A stretch of DNA of 64,000 nucleotides from Natronorubrum aibiense (GCF_009392895.1 NZ_CP045488.1:3286001-3350000); one strand, 5' to 3'. Numbered from the stretch's first letter, positions 44,637-55,089 are shown. Notes: generated by a model not told the origin, from the letters alone. Made by a program: numbers and translations.

Positions 44637-47354
44637 ATGGATCCGGCGCTTGGCCCGCCCGACGCGATGGCCGAGAAGCGCGACGAGTTGACGCCGATGA
44701 TGGCGCAGTATCACGACCTCTGTGCGCGCTACGACGATGCCATCGTGCTCTTTCAGGTGGGGGACTTCTACGAGACGTTCTGCGGGGCCGCCGAGCGGAC
44801 GGCACGGCTGCTCGAGATTGCCCTGACCAGCCGCGAGGATAGCACCGGCGAGTATCCGATGGCCGGGATTCCGATCGACAACGCCGAGTCGTACATCGAG
44901 ACGCTGCTCGAGGCGGGGTATCGGGTCGCCGTCGCGGATCAAGTCGAAGAGCCCGGCGAGTCGCCGGGAGTCGTCGAGCGCGCCGTCACGCGCGTCGTCA
45001 CGCCCGGGACGCTGACCGAGGACGAACTGCTCGCGAGCGACGACAACAACTTCGTCGCGGCGCTGGCCCGCGGAAGCGGCGACGACGCGGCCGGCGACGC
45101 ACTCGCACTCGCCCTGCTCGACGTCTCGACGGGCGACTTTGTAGCGACGAGTTCGGACTCGAGCGACGCCATCGCCGACGAAATCAGCCGCTTCGAGCCG
45201 GCGGAGGCCGTCGTCGGCCCGGACGCACCCGATGATGTCTTCGACCAGCACTGTATGGTGACGCCGTTCGACGCGGCTGCATTCGACCACGAGCGCGCGA
45301 GAGCCATCCTCTCGCGATACGTTCGCAACCCCGACGCCTTGCTCGCGAGCGACGCCGAGATTCGTGCCTGTGGGGCACTGCTCGCCTACGCGGAGTACGT
45401 CCGCGGCGGCGACCACGAGGGCGAGCGAGAGACGCCGTGTGACGACGAGGAAACCGAGGCCGACGGCGAGACAACCGCCGACAAAGACAGCCGTCGACTC
45501 GAGTACATCACCCACCTCACCCGCTACGACCCGCGCGAGTACCTCCTGCTCGACGCCGTTGCACTGCGCAGCCTCGAACTGTTCGAACCGCGCGCCGTCG
45601 ACGGCACCGAGGACGCGACACTCGTCGGCGTGCTGGACGAGACGGCGTGTGCGCTCGGCGGCCGGAAACTCAGAGATTGGCTTCGCCGGCCGCTGCTCGA
45701 GCCCCGTCAGATCGAGGCGCGACTGAACGCCGTCGAGGAGTTGACCGCAGCGGTCCAGCGTCGGGAGACGCTCCACGAACTGCTCCGGAACGTCTACGAC
45801 CTCGAGCGACTGATCGGCCGGATCTCCCGCGAGCGAGCGAACGCGAGGGATCTACGCTCGCTGCGGGAGACGCTGGCCGTCGTGCCCGACATCCGAGAGC
45901 AGCTCGTCGACGCCGATTGTGAGCGACTGCGGGAACTGCACGCGAACCTCGACCCGCTCGTCGACGTGCGTGAGCTGATCGACGACGCCATCGTCACCGA
46001 GCCACCGATCGAGATCACCGAGGGCGACATCATCGCCGAGGGGTACGACGACGACTTAGACGAGTTGCGCGGGATCGCCCGCGAGGGCAAACAGTGGATC
46101 GACGACTTAGAAGACGGCGAGCGCGAGCGAACCGGCATCGACTCGCTGAAAGTCGGATACAACTCGGTCCACGGCTACTACATCGAGGTGACGAACCCGA
46201 ACCTCAACGCCGTCCCCGAGAACTACGAGCGCCGACAGACGCTGAAAAACTCAGAGCGGTTCGTCACGCCGGAACTCAAAGACCGCGAAGACCAGATCGT
46301 CGGGGCCGAAGAGCGGGCCGACGACCGCGAGTACGAACTCTTCTGTGACGTCCGCCGAACGATCGCCGACGACGTCGAACGCGTGCAGGGGCTCGCCGAG
46401 GCGATCGCGACGCTCGACGCGCTCGTCTCGCTCGCGACCGTCGCTGCACAGTACGACTACTGTCGCCCCGAAATCCTCGCACACGACGAGCAAGACGGCC
46501 TCGAGATCGACATCGAGGGCGGCCGTCACCCCGTCGTCGAGCGCACTCAGAAGTCGTTCGTCCCCAACGACGCCCACTTGACCGACGACCAGCGACTGGC
46601 GGTGATCACGGGGCCAAACATGTCTGGAAAATCGACATACATGCGACAGGTCGCACAGATCGTTCTGCTGGCGCAGGTCGGGAGCTTCGTCCCTGCGCGG
46701 GCCGCCAGACTCACGCCGGTCAATCGAATCTTTACCCGCATCGGGGCCAGCGACGACATCGCGGGCGGGCGCTCGACGTTCATGGTCGAGATGGACGAAC
46801 TCGCGACCATCCTGCGCGAAGCCGACGAGCGATCGCTCGTGTTGCTCGACGAGGTGGGCCGCGGGACGTCGACCGCGGACGGTCTCGCCATTGCGCAGGC
46901 AATCACCGAGCACATCCACGATGCGGTCGGTTCGACGACACTGTTTGCAACCCACCACCATCCCCTGACCGAACTGACCGAGGATCTCGAGGCCGCGTTC
47001 ACGCTTCACTTCGAGGTCGAGCAAGTGGACGGCGAGGTCGTCTTCCACCACGAGATCGCGCCCGGCGCGGCGACGGGGTCCTACGGCGTCGAGGTCGCGA
47101 CCGCGGCCGGCGTCCCCGAGACAGTAGTCGAGCGCTCGCGGGAACTCGTCGCCGAAAGCGCCGACGGCGCGGCCCCCGCCACCGACGGCTCTGCCGCTGG
47201 CGCTGCCTCGAGCGCGCCGACACAGGCGACGGCCGACGGCGGCGCGGTCCCGCCGGACCTCGCCGCCGAACTCCGAAATCTCGAGGTCGCCCACCTTACC
47301 CCGGTCGAGGCGCTGACGGAACTCGATCGGCTCCAGCGACTGCTCGAGGAGTGA
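44637..47354 (+). CDS. mutS: DNA mismatch repair protein MutS
   Basis: 905 aa. N-terminal mismatch-binding domain with VGDFYETF (the Phe-x-Glu pair); connector, core and clamp domains; ATPase with GPNMSGKST at about 659, and FATHHHPLT. The C-terminus has an Ala/Ser-rich linker and the short HTH-like [23 protein letters not shown]. Recognises mispairs. ATG at 44637 starts the MutS family region; the frame runs further upstream. MutL is not adjacent, while NucS is about 620 bp away on the other strand. Confidence 0.95.
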   Translation: MDPALGPPDAMAEKRDELTPMMAQYHDLCARYDDAIVLFQVGDFYETFCGAAERTARLLEIALTSREDSTGEYPMAGIPIDNAESYIETLLEAGYRVAVADQVEEPGESPGVVERAVTRVVTPGTLTEDELLASDDNNFVAALARGSGDDAAGDALALALLDVSTGDFVATSSDSSDAIADEISRFEPAEAVVGPDAPDDVFDQHCMVTPFDAAAFDHERARAILSRYVRNPDALLASDAEIRACGALLAYAEYVRGGDHEGERETPCDDEETEADGETTADKDSRRLEYITHLTRYDPREYLLLDAVALRSLELFEPRAVDGTEDATLVGVLDETACALGGRKLRDWLRRPLLEPRQIEARLNAVEELTAAVQRRETLHELLRNVYDLERLIGRISRERANARDLRSLRETLAVVPDIREQLVDADCERLRELHANLDPLVDVRELIDDAIVTEPPIEITEGDIIAEGYDDDLDELRGIAREGKQWIDDLEDGERERTGIDSLKVGYNSVHGYYIEVTNPNLNAVPENYERRQTLKNSERFVTPELKDREDQIVGAEERADDREYELFCDVRRTIADDVERVQGLAEAIATLDALVSLATVAAQYDYCRPEILAHDEQDGLEIDIEGGRHPVVERTQKSFVPNDAHLTDDQRLAVITGPNMSGKSTYMRQVAQIVLLAQVGSFVPARAARLTPVNRIFTRIGASDDIAGGRSTFMVEMDELATILREADERSLVLLDEVGRGTSTADGLAIAQAITEHIHDAVGSTTLFATHHHPLTELTEDLEAAFTLHFEVEQVDGEVVFHHEIAPGAATGSYGVEVATAAGVPETVVERSRELVAESADGAAPATDGSAAGAASSAPTQATADGGAVPPDLAAELRNLEVAHLTPVEALTELDRLQRLLEE

Positions 47355-47482
47355 GGCGACCGGCCAGCTGAGGCCGGTTCCGGGATCGACCCGACTGGAA
47401 GCTTCTTTTCCGCTCGCGTGGGACGGATCACTGCTCCAACGTCGACGATGACGACGAGTCGGCGCTGGGAGGTGACTGGACC

Positions 47483-47938
47483 ATGTCCGAGCTAACGCTT
47501 ACGAGCACGGCATTCGACGACGGCGAACGGATTCCCGATCGATACGGCTACACAGAGACGAACGTCAATCCGCCCCTCGAGGTCGACGGCGTCCCCGACG
47601 AGGCCGAGTCCCTAGCGCTGATCGTGGACGACCCCGATGCGGTCGACCCCGCAGGCAAAGTGTGGGATCACTGGGTCGTCTGGAACATCCCGCCGGATCG
47701 ACAGACGATTCCCGAAAACTGGCACCCCGACGACGCCGACGAGGGGGCGAACGACTACGGCAGTCCCGGTTACGGCGGCCCGAATCCGCCGGATCGCGAA
47801 CATACCTACGAGTTCACCCTGTATGCGCTGGAGACGACACTCGATCTCGAGGCCGAAACCGACGCCGACGCGCTCCGGTCAGCCATCGAGGGCCACGTCC
47901 TCGCGGAGACACAGCTCACGGGGACGTATCCAGCCTGA
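47483..47938 (+). CDS. YbhB/YbcL family PEBP-like protein
   Basis: 151 aa. Shows the PEBP signature VDDPDAVDPAGKVWDHWVVWNIP and NDYGSPGYGGPNPPDREHTYEF. PEBP proteins bind phosphates or phosphatidyl groups; function in archaea is unknown. A purine-rich GGGAGGTG precedes the ATG by about 10 nt. Confidence 0.92.
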   Translation: MSELTLTSTAFDDGERIPDRYGYTETNVNPPLEVDGVPDEAESLALIVDDPDAVDPAGKVWDHWVVWNIPPDRQTIPENWHPDDADEGANDYGSPGYGGPNPPDREHTYEFTLYALETTLDLEAETDADALRSAIEGHVLAETQLTGTYPA

Positions 47939-47971
47939 GACAGCAGTCACGTCACCGCAGCCGGCGCCGGC

Positions 47972-48745
47972 CTATTCGCTCGTCGGCTCGAGAGCGATGA
48001 ACTCGAGGCCGTGGTCGGCTAGCAGCCGGTCTGCACGGTCGGTCACGGAGGGGGCGACCAGAATCCCGCGGACGTCGGCGTCGGCGTGCAGGTCGCGCTC
48101 CAAGGCGTCGACGTACCGCCGGAGTTGACCCACCGCGTCCGGGCCGACCCGGCGGCGTTTGAGTTCGACGACGACCGTTCGACCGGCCGCGTCCTCGCCG
48201 TAGATGTCGACGGCACCGGCGGCCGTCTCGCGCTCGGTCGCAAGCGGGCGAAAGCCCGTCTCGAGCAGCGTCGGCTCCTCGAGAATCCGCTGCCGGAGGT
48301 CCTCCTCGGTACCCGACAGCGCGAGTTCGGTCTCGTCGGTGCCCGAAAACGCCGAGACCTGCAGCACGTCCTGAAAGCGAACGCGCAGGCGCTCGTCGGG
48401 CGTCGATCGAACGCTCTCTATGACGAGCGTTTCCGCACCGTCTCCGTCGGCGTCGTCGCCATCGTGATTGCAGAATACGTCGTGGACACAGCCCGGTGGC
48501 TGCCAGTTGACCGGCTGTTGGCCCTCGTCGGTGTGGACCAGCGCCGCCCCGTCGGGTTTGAGCATGACGTGGCGATCGCCCGCCTCGAGGACGCTCGAGG
48601 CGCGGCCCTCGTAGTCGACGGTACAGCGGCCGAAAACGGTCACGAGTGCCTCGCGCTCGATCCCGTCGGCGATGGCATCGCAGGCCGCCTCGAGTGCGGG
48701 CCGCTCGAGGGTTTCCGTTCGTTGACCGTACTCAGAGTCCGTCAC
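47972..48745 (-). CDS. nucS: Endonuclease NucS (EndoMS)
   Basis: 257 aa. N-terminal DNA-binding half (GRASSVLEAGDRHVMLKPDGAAL, PVNWQPPG) and C-terminal RecB-like nuclease with VDIYGEDAAGRTVVVELKRRRVG and QLRRYVDAL, holding the catalytic Asp and Glu-x-Lys. NucS/EndoMS cuts both strands at mismatches or trims flaps. A long acidic insert with two Cys/His (CVHDVFCNHDGDD) near 87-100 is seen. It converges with the PEBP gene. Confidence 0.92.
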   Translation of the reverse strand: MTDSEYGQRTETLERPALEAACDAIADGIEREALVTVFGRCTVDYEGRASSVLEAGDRHVMLKPDGAALVHTDEGQQPVNWQPPGCVHDVFCNHDGDDADGDGAETLVIESVRSTPDERLRVRFQDVLQVSAFSGTDETELALSGTEEDLRQRILEEPTLLETGFRPLATERETAAGAVDIYGEDAAGRTVVVELKRRRVGPDAVGQLRRYVDALERDLHADADVRGILVAPSVTDRADRLLADHGLEFIALEPTSE

Positions 48746-48883
48746 TGAACCGTGCTAGCGGCGGCGCGAATAAAAGGTGCCCGCTGTCGGGTGAATCCCG
48801 CGGCAGTTCGGCAGTTGTTGCGTGAGTTGCAGCGAGCGCAACGCAGAAAGTATATTGGCCTCCGCCCGTGCGTTTCAGAGACA

Positions 48884-49462
48884 ATGTCGAAGCTTCCGAC
48901 CCGCCGTGGATTTCTCGCGCTTACTGGCTCCGGTGCAGCCGCGTCGCTCGCCGGTTGTTCGCAACTCGGATTGACAGATCAATCGAACGGCGAGGCAGGC
49001 GATGCAGTCACGCTCGCAGTGGCACCGGACGAAGAAGCACTGGCGAGTCTCGAGGAAGAGATCCGGGCTGAGATCGACAACGGCACGCTCAGCGAGCAGG
49101 AGGCACAAGCAGAGTTTCAGGAGCGGCAAGTCGAACTGATGAACGAAACGATGACCACCTTCGAAGAATCGGCCGCTGACAGCGATGTCACGGTCGAAGA
49201 ATCGACGCCGGAGTACGGACTCGCCCGTGCGACGGGCTCCGACGAGGCGATCATGTCGTTGCTCCGAAACGGCGAGGTCAGCGGCATCTACCCCGGTGAA
49301 CAGTACGACCAGTTCATCGAGCAACAACGACAGCGAGAACAACAGCGTGAACAGCAACAGGAGTTGATCGAACAACAGCAGCAAGCCCAAGAGGAGGGCA
49401 ACGAGACGGTCGACGACGACTCCGGAACCGACGCTGACGCTGGAAACGAGACTGACGAATAA
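48884..49462 (+). CDS. Tat-exported lipoprotein with Gln-rich coiled-coil tail
   Basis: 192 aa from ATG at 48884. MSKLPTRRGFLALTG is a Tat signal and LAGC a lipobox. After a helical domain (EEIRAEIDNGTLSEQEAQAEF), residues about 140-175 are Gln/Glu/Arg-rich (QQRQREQQREQQQELIEQQQ), likely a surface coiled coil, followed by an acidic end. TATA-like agtatattgg lies 30 nt upstream. Function unknown. Confidence 0.8.
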   Translation: MSKLPTRRGFLALTGSGAAASLAGCSQLGLTDQSNGEAGDAVTLAVAPDEEALASLEEEIRAEIDNGTLSEQEAQAEFQERQVELMNETMTTFEESAADSDVTVEESTPEYGLARATGSDEAIMSLLRNGEVSGIYPGEQYDQFIEQQRQREQQREQQQELIEQQQQAQEEGNETVDDDSGTDADAGNETDE

Positions 49463-49501
49463 CGCGACCATCGGGCGGGACAGCCGCGCGCCCGTCGGCG
49501 G

Positions 49502-49987
49502 CTACTCCTCGAGCGAGAACGGACTCTCGCGTTCGGTCCAGTCCCAGCCCGGAAGCCGCTCCTGAAAGCCGGCGGCCAGTGCGGCCTCGCAGTCGTCGAC
49601 GCCGGCGTTTTCCGAGTCGTCACCGTGAACGTTCACGTCCGCGTAGTGAAACGTGGCCTCGCCGAGCGTCCGCAGGGGCTGGGTGCCGGCGATCGTCGCG
49701 GCCAGTTCCCGACCGAGAATTTCGTCGACGACGAATCCGGGGTAATCGCCATCAACGTCGATCTCTCGGAGGATCGCGACCATCGCAGCGATGTTGACCG
49801 CCAGATCGCCGTCGGTGAAGACGACGTCGACCTCCTCGAGATACTGGGCTTCGGTGACGTGATCGACGTCCGTCTCGAATCGGTCGCCGAGGTCATCGCG
49901 GACGTCGTTGATGATCGGAACGACGGCCTCGGCCCGGTCTACGATCCAGTCTCGCTCCGCCACGACACGTTCCGGTGTCAGGTTCAT
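49502..49987 (-). CDS. Conserved haloarchaeal hypothetical protein, 161 aa
   Basis: Acidic soluble protein starting MNLTPERVVAERDWIVDRAE, with EVDVVFTDGDLAVNIAAMVAILREIDVDGDYPGFVV in the centre. A TATA-like AGTATAAAAGCC on the minus strand (about 50026-50036) supports a short 5' leader. No family I can name. Confidence 0.75.
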   Translation of the reverse strand: MNLTPERVVAERDWIVDRAEAVVPIINDVRDDLGDRFETDVDHVTEAQYLEEVDVVFTDGDLAVNIAAMVAILREIDVDGDYPGFVVDEILGRELAATIAGTQPLRTLGEATFHYADVNVHGDDSENAGVDDCEAALAAGFQERLPGWDWTERESPFSLEE

Positions 49988-50320
49988 GCGTCTTCTTCGT
50001 GGCGAATCATCCTGATCTTTGCGAAGGCTTTTATACTACGCGAAGAGTAGCGTCGAATAAGCGGGTTCTCCCTGGAATCTTCCCGCACGAACCAGGATAA
50101 CCGACCTGGGAGCGTGTTCGTACCACGGTATAACGCGATGATCCGGGATACTGGACTATATGACCACCGTTGACTCACGACGACAGCGTCGGTCACTGAC
50201 ATCGAAATCAGTAGACGGCAATCGTTGCTGGGCTGGTCTCGAGTCGCAGTTCCCAATCGTCTCTACCCAACTGAACACCTGCTCCCGGCGGCGAGTTCAC
50301 GCAAGCCACAATCGGCGATT
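49988..50320. other. 333-bp divergent intergenic region
   Basis: Carries the TATA box of the 161-aa gene (about 50026-50036, minus strand) and AT-rich ggtataac/ggactatatg (about 50127-50163) that could serve aCPSF1 with a longer leader. No reading frame is supported. Confidence 0.5.
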
Positions 50321-52258
50321 ATGAGTACTGTAGAGCAGCAACTCGACGATTTGAAAGCAGAGATCACGAGCGAGTTACCGAACGATATCTCGGTCTCCTC
50401 GGTGAAATACGAAGGCCCTGAACTGGTGGTCTACACGCGCGATCCGAAGAAGTTCGCCCAGCAGGGCGACCTCGTTCGGAAACTCGCGAGCAAACTTCGA
50501 AAACGGATCACCGTCCGTCCCGATCCAAGTGTTCTCTCGCGGCCAAACGAGGCTCGCGAGGAGATTATGGGTGTCATCCCCGAAGAGGCGGGCGTCACGG
50601 ATCTCGATTTCCACGCCGACACCGGCGAGGTCGTCATCGAGGCCGAAAAGCCCGGCATGGTCATCGGCCGCCACGGCTCGACGCTCCGTGATATTACCAA
50701 AAACGTCGGCTGGACGCCCGAAGTCGTCCGTACGCCACCGATCGAGTCCTCGACGGTCTCGAACGTCCGGAGTTTCCTCAAACAAGAACGCGACGAGCGA
50801 CGGGATATTTTGGAGAAAGTCGGCCGACAGATCCACCGCGAGGAGATGTCCGACGACGAGTACGTTCGTATCACGACGCTTGGCTGCTGTCGTGAGGTCG
50901 GTCGTGCGTCGTTTATCCTTTCGACACCCGAAACGCGGATTCTCATCGACTGCGGTGACAAACCCGGCGCGGAAGGAGAAGTTCCGTATCTCCATGCCCC
51001 CGAGGCCCTCGGCGCAGGCCCCCAGACGATCGACGCCGTCGTCCTCACGCACGCTCACCTCGACCACTCCGCGCTTATCCCGCTGCTGTTTAAATATGGC
51101 TACGACGGTCCGATCTACTGTACCGAACCCACACGGGACCTGATGGGCCTGCTCACGCTCGACTATCTGGACGTCGCAGCCAAGGAAGGCCGCGCACCAC
51201 CGTACGAGAGCGAACAAGTTCGCGAAGCGATCAAACATACCATCCCGCTCGAGTACGGCGACGTCACGGACATCGCCCCCGACGTCAAACTCACCTTCCA
51301 CAACGCGGGCCACATTCTCGGCTCGGCCGTCTCGCACTTCCACATCGGCGACGGCCTCTACAACGTCGCGTTCTCCGGTGACATTCACTACGACGACACG
51401 CGCCTGTTCAACGGTGCCGTCAACGACTTCCCCCGCGTCGAAACGCTCGTCCTCGAGTCGACCTACGGTGGTCGCAACGACTACCAGACCGACCAGCAAG
51501 ATTCCGAGGAGAAACTCAAGGAAGTCATCAACGAGACCTACGACAAAGGCGGCAAGGTCGTGATCCCGGCGTTCGCCGTCGGTCGATCACAGGAGATCAT
51601 GCTCGTCATCGAGGAGGCGATGCGCAGCGGCGACATTCCGTCGATGCCGGTCCATCTCGACGGGATGATCTGGGAGGCGACAGCGATCCACACGACCTAC
51701 CCCGAGTACCTGCGTGACGACCTCCGGGACCGGATCTTCCACGACGACGAGAACCCGTTCCTCGCCGAGGAGTTCAACCATATCGACGCCGGTGAGGAAG
51801 AACGCCAAGATGTCGCCGACGGCGACTCCTGTATCATCCTCTCGACTTCCGGGATGGTCACCGGCGGGCCGATCATGTCCTGGCTCGGCCACATCGGCCC
51901 CGACCCGGACTCGACGCTCGTCTTCGTCGGCTACCAGGCACAGGGGACCCTCGGTCGCCGCATCCAGAACGGCTGGGACGAGATCCCGACCAGCGAAGTC
52001 GGTGCCATGGGTAACAACGGCGGCGGCCGCGGCACCCTCTCGCTGAACATGGACGTCGAAACCGTCGACGGCTTCTCCGGCCACGCCGACCGCGCCGGCC
52101 TCGAGAACTTCGTCAAGACGATGAACCCACGCCCCGAGAAGGTGCTCTGTGTCCACGGCGACGAACGCTCCACGCAGGACCTCTCCTCAGCGCTGTACCA
52201 CGACTACAACATGCGGACGTTTGCGCCGAAGAACCTAGAGACGTTCCGCTTCCTCTAA
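50321..52258 (+). CDS. aCPSF1/FttA, beta-CASP ribonuclease (transcription termination factor)
   Basis: 645 aa. N-terminal KH-type domains (about 1-150, with GMVIGRHGSTLRDI), then a metallo-beta-lactamase fold with VLTHAHLDHSALIP, and the beta-CASP part (LESTYGGRNDYQ, VDGFSGHADRAGL, VLCVHGD). It cleaves nascent RNA 3' ends and terminates transcription in archaea. ATG at 50321 is chosen because the KH domain begins at its start; the frame runs 96 nt further upstream. Confidence 0.95.
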   Translation: MSTVEQQLDDLKAEITSELPNDISVSSVKYEGPELVVYTRDPKKFAQQGDLVRKLASKLRKRITVRPDPSVLSRPNEAREEIMGVIPEEAGVTDLDFHADTGEVVIEAEKPGMVIGRHGSTLRDITKNVGWTPEVVRTPPIESSTVSNVRSFLKQERDERRDILEKVGRQIHREEMSDDEYVRITTLGCCREVGRASFILSTPETRILIDCGDKPGAEGEVPYLHAPEALGAGPQTIDAVVLTHAHLDHSALIPLLFKYGYDGPIYCTEPTRDLMGLLTLDYLDVAAKEGRAPPYESEQVREAIKHTIPLEYGDVTDIAPDVKLTFHNAGHILGSAVSHFHIGDGLYNVAFSGDIHYDDTRLFNGAVNDFPRVETLVLESTYGGRNDYQTDQQDSEEKLKEVINETYDKGGKVVIPAFAVGRSQEIMLVIEEAMRSGDIPSMPVHLDGMIWEATAIHTTYPEYLRDDLRDRIFHDDENPFLAEEFNHIDAGEEERQDVADGDSCIILSTSGMVTGGPIMSWLGHIGPDPDSTLVFVGYQAQGTLGRRIQNGWDEIPTSEVGAMGNNGGGRGTLSLNMDVETVDGFSGHADRAGLENFVKTMNPRPEKVLCVHGDERSTQDLSSALYHDYNMRTFAPKNLETFRFL

Positions 52259-52276
52259 CGCTGCGGAGGCGACCGA

Positions 52277-52945
52277 TCACTCGTTTCCGGCAGACTCCGT
52301 CGACTCCCAGCGGCCCTCGTGGACGAGCGCGTCGACGTCTATGCGCTCGCGCCACCCTTCCTGCTGGAGCACGGGCTCCTCGGGGAAGCCGTCCTCGGGG
52401 TAGCCCAGACAGAGGTACGCAACCGGCTTGACGTGTGGCGGAATGTCGAGTACCTCCTGCACTTCGTACGGGTAGAGCACACTCACCCAGCCGACGCCGA
52501 CGCCTTCCGCGCGAGCGGCCAGCCAGAGGTTTTGCACCGCCAGACACGTCGAGTAGACGTCGGTCCGCTTCATCGAACTCCGACCGAGAACGTGGGGTGC
52601 CCCACGGGTCGGATCGCAGGTCACACAGATGTTGATCGGCGACTCGCGGATCCCCTCGAGTTTCAGCGCCGCGAACTCGGATTTCGTGGGCTCTTTGTAG
52701 CCCTCTCTGGCGGCCGCGATAGCGCGGTCGGCGATCTCGGCGATCTCAGCTTTCGTTTCGTCGTCTCGAACGACGACGAGGTCCCAGGGCTGTGAGAAGC
52801 CAACGCTCGGCGCGTGGTGGGCCGCCCCGATAAGGCGCTCGAGGACGTCCTCGGGGATCGGCTCGGTTCGAAACCGGCGAATGTCTCGGCGGGCGAAGAT
52901 GGTCTTGTAGACCGCCTCCCGTTCTGCATCCGTAAATGAAACCAT
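52277..52945 (-). CDS. bluB: 5,6-dimethylbenzimidazole synthase
   Basis: 222 aa. Nitroreductase-fold FMN enzyme: RRDIRRFRTEPIPEDVL, HHAPSVGFSQPWDLVVV, and SVLYPYEVQEVLDIPPHVKPVAYLCLGYP are BluB marks. It makes the lower ligand of cobalamin from FMN. TATA-like CTTTATACAATC (about 52969-52977, minus strand) puts the transcript start at the ATG. Cobalamin adenosyltransferase is at 22.2 kb. Confidence 0.92.
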   Translation of the reverse strand: MVSFTDAEREAVYKTIFARRDIRRFRTEPIPEDVLERLIGAAHHAPSVGFSQPWDLVVVRDDETKAEIAEIADRAIAAAREGYKEPTKSEFAALKLEGIRESPINICVTCDPTRGAPHVLGRSSMKRTDVYSTCLAVQNLWLAARAEGVGVGWVSVLYPYEVQEVLDIPPHVKPVAYLCLGYPEDGFPEEPVLQQEGWRERIDVDALVHEGRWESTESAGNE

Positions 52946-53020
52946 CATTTCGGCAGATAAATCATGATTGTATAAAGCCAGTGATCGGCGGCGCGCGGCG
53001 ACACACGACCCAGGATCGAA

Positions 53021-53833
53021 TCACTCGACCGCGTCGGCTGGATCGACGACCTCGCCTGTTTCGGGATAGACGCCGATCTGTTCGCAGAGATCACCCAGCG
53101 GGCAGGCGTCGGGATCCTCGAGGCAAGCAGGGCTGTGGGCCGTGCAGTACTCGCGGCCGAACTGGATCGTCGCCGTGTGATCGAAGCCGCATTTGGCCGC
53201 GGGAACGGCGCGCTCGAGGACGGTGCGGACGCCCTCGTGATCGGCGTCCGGTGGAGCGATACCCATGCGTCGGTAGATACGGTGAACGTGCGTGTCGACG
53301 GGGAAGACGCCGTCGCGACCGCCCGCAAAGAGCAGGACACAGTCGGCGGTCTTGGGGCCGACACCACGAACCTCGAGGAGCGTGTCACGAACCGTCGACG
53401 GCGCTTCGTCCTTGACGAACGTATCGAACGCGGCGGCGGAGCCGAACTCCTCGAGGACCCACGCCGCGGTGTCGATGATCGTCTCGGACTTCTGGTTGTA
53501 CAGGCCAGCGGCGCTGATCGTTTCGGCAAGGATCGACTGCTCGGCGCTTGCAAGCGATTCGACGAGGTCGATGTCGTCGCCGCCGTATTTGCTGATCAGC
53601 GCGTCGTGGGCCGGTTGGCTGGCCTTGTCGCTGGTGTTCTGACTCAGAATCGTCCGGACGAGACAGACGAACGCATCCTGGCTACCGCCGGTCTGGTCCC
53701 AGAATATTGATTCATCGTCGTCGATCGTGACGGCGTTCTGTCCGTCGTCGATATTGTGTTCGGGAAAGCCACGATCGCCATAGCGATGGGCGAGGCGATT
53801 CACGACGGTTTCTGCGCGAGGGTCTGTGGCCAT
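53021..53833 (-). CDS. nth: Endonuclease III (DNA glycosylase/AP lyase)
   Basis: 270 aa. HhH motif LLEVRGVGPKTADCVLLF with the catalytic Lys, then VDTHVHRIYRRMG with the catalytic Asp. The C-terminal Fe-S site reads C-x6-C-x6-C-x5-C (CTAHSPACLEDPDACPLGDLC, split as CTAHSPAC and CPLGDLC), with four more residues than the usual C-x6-C-x2-C-x5-C. Removes oxidised pyrimidines. ATG at 53833. An acidic stretch lies between residues 20 and 50. Confidence 0.93.
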   Translation of the reverse strand: MATDPRAETVVNRLAHRYGDRGFPEHNIDDGQNAVTIDDDESIFWDQTGGSQDAFVCLVRTILSQNTSDKASQPAHDALISKYGGDDIDLVESLASAEQSILAETISAAGLYNQKSETIIDTAAWVLEEFGSAAAFDTFVKDEAPSTVRDTLLEVRGVGPKTADCVLLFAGGRDGVFPVDTHVHRIYRRMGIAPPDADHEGVRTVLERAVPAAKCGFDHTATIQFGREYCTAHSPACLEDPDACPLGDLCEQIGVYPETGEVVDPADAVE

Positions 53834-53929
53834 CAGTACAGAGTCCTGGATCGGTCGAACTAACAGTTGTGATCGACTGGCCGACAGGATCACCACGTTC
53901 TTTCGCCCTCGAGTCACATGTAGGAGACG

Positions 53930-54634
53930 ATGGCGAAGCGATCCGTAAAAGACATCGATCCAACCGACGCCGAACACCGCGAAGTCGGTGCGGGCCTGCT
54001 CGAGGAACAGATGGGGCCGAGTTCGTCGCTGGCACACCTCTACCGCGGTGAAGTCCACCGGATGCAGGTCTGGCGGGAACGGCTCGATCAGACGACGAAC
54101 TGGGCAGTAATCGTCATGAGTGCAATTCTCACGTGGGCGTTCTCGAGTCAGAACAACCCCCACTACATCATCTTGCTGGGCACGACGGCACTCGTCGCGT
54201 TCCTGTTCATTGAGGCCCACCGCTATCGTGGCTACGACATCTGGCGAGGGCGAGTCCGTATGCTCCAGCGAAACGTCTTCGCGTACGGCCTCGACGCCTC
54301 CGGCGGACTCGAGGACCCGGACTGGCGTAGCAAGCTCGGCCAGGACTACCGCAGACCGGTCATCAAGATCTCCCTCGAGGAGTCGATCGCACACCGACTG
54401 CGACGGATCTACCTGTTTCTGTTTACAGTCATGCTCGGGGCCTGGAGCATCCACGTCGTTATGTTTGCGTCCCGTCCGTGGCCGGACAGTGCAGCAGTCG
54501 GCCCGCTGCCAGGGCTACTGGTGACTGGCATCGTTGTGGCGCTTTATTTCGTCGCCGTCGGTATTGCGTTCCGACCACGCACGTGGCAGGCAGAAGACGA
54601 ACTCCACGAACAGGCCGTCGGCAGTTATCGGTGA
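53930..54634 (+). CDS. DUF2270 membrane protein
   Basis: 234 aa with four likely membrane helices: WAVIVMSAILTWAF, IILLGTTALVAFLFI, LFLFTVMLGAWSIHVVMF and LLVTGIVVALYFVAVG. The loop HRYRGYDIWRGRVRMLQRNV is typical of DUF2270. Function unknown. TATA-free start; divergent from nth. Confidence 0.85.
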   Translation: MAKRSVKDIDPTDAEHREVGAGLLEEQMGPSSSLAHLYRGEVHRMQVWRERLDQTTNWAVIVMSAILTWAFSSQNNPHYIILLGTTALVAFLFIEAHRYRGYDIWRGRVRMLQRNVFAYGLDASGGLEDPDWRSKLGQDYRRPVIKISLEESIAHRLRRIYLFLFTVMLGAWSIHVVMFASRPWPDSAAVGPLPGLLVTGIVVALYFVAVGIAFRPRTWQAEDELHEQAVGSYR

Positions 54635-54675
54635 CGACTGTGCTCGCATCGCCGAACGACCGACCGATACCCTAC

Positions 54676-55089
54676 TCACTCCACGGTGATCGTCACCGTC
54701 GCCTCGGCCCCGTCGGCTAGGGTGGCGACGAGGTCGCGGTCGAACCCATCGGCCGCGAAGAGGGCGTCGTTCATGATCGTCCGATCGTCGACGTACTCGC
54801 TCGTTCGGCCAACGAGGCTCCGCTCGTTCGTCAACTCGAGGTCGGGATCGCCTCGCCCCGTCACCGAGTCGGCGTGGCCGCCGGCTTCGATCGTGACCGT
54901 GATCGTCGCCTCGACGTCTTGGCAGGCTTCGATGAACTCGGGATCGAAGTCGGCGGGTGCACGATCGGCGTCGATCGCGAGAATGCAGTCCCCGGCGGGC
55001 GTCAGAAAGTCGTCGGTCGTGACCTCGAACGTACTCGCGTGCTCGGCGGAAACATTCTCGTGGCCACGAGCGTGGATGATCTCGTCCAT
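54676..55089 (-). CDS. DUF371 domain-containing protein
   Basis: 137 aa, MDEIIHARGHENVSAEHASTFEVTTDDFLTPAGDCILAID: the HARGHxNVxxxHxxTxExT opening marks DUF371, a small archaeal/eukaryotic beta-rich family of unknown function. Long antisense frame is a shadow. Confidence 0.9.
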   Translation of the reverse strand: MDEIIHARGHENVSAEHASTFEVTTDDFLTPAGDCILAIDADRAPADFDPEFIEACQDVEATITVTIEAGGHADSVTGRGDPDLELTNERSLVGRTSEYVDDRTIMNDALFAADGFDRDLVATLADGAEATVTITVE

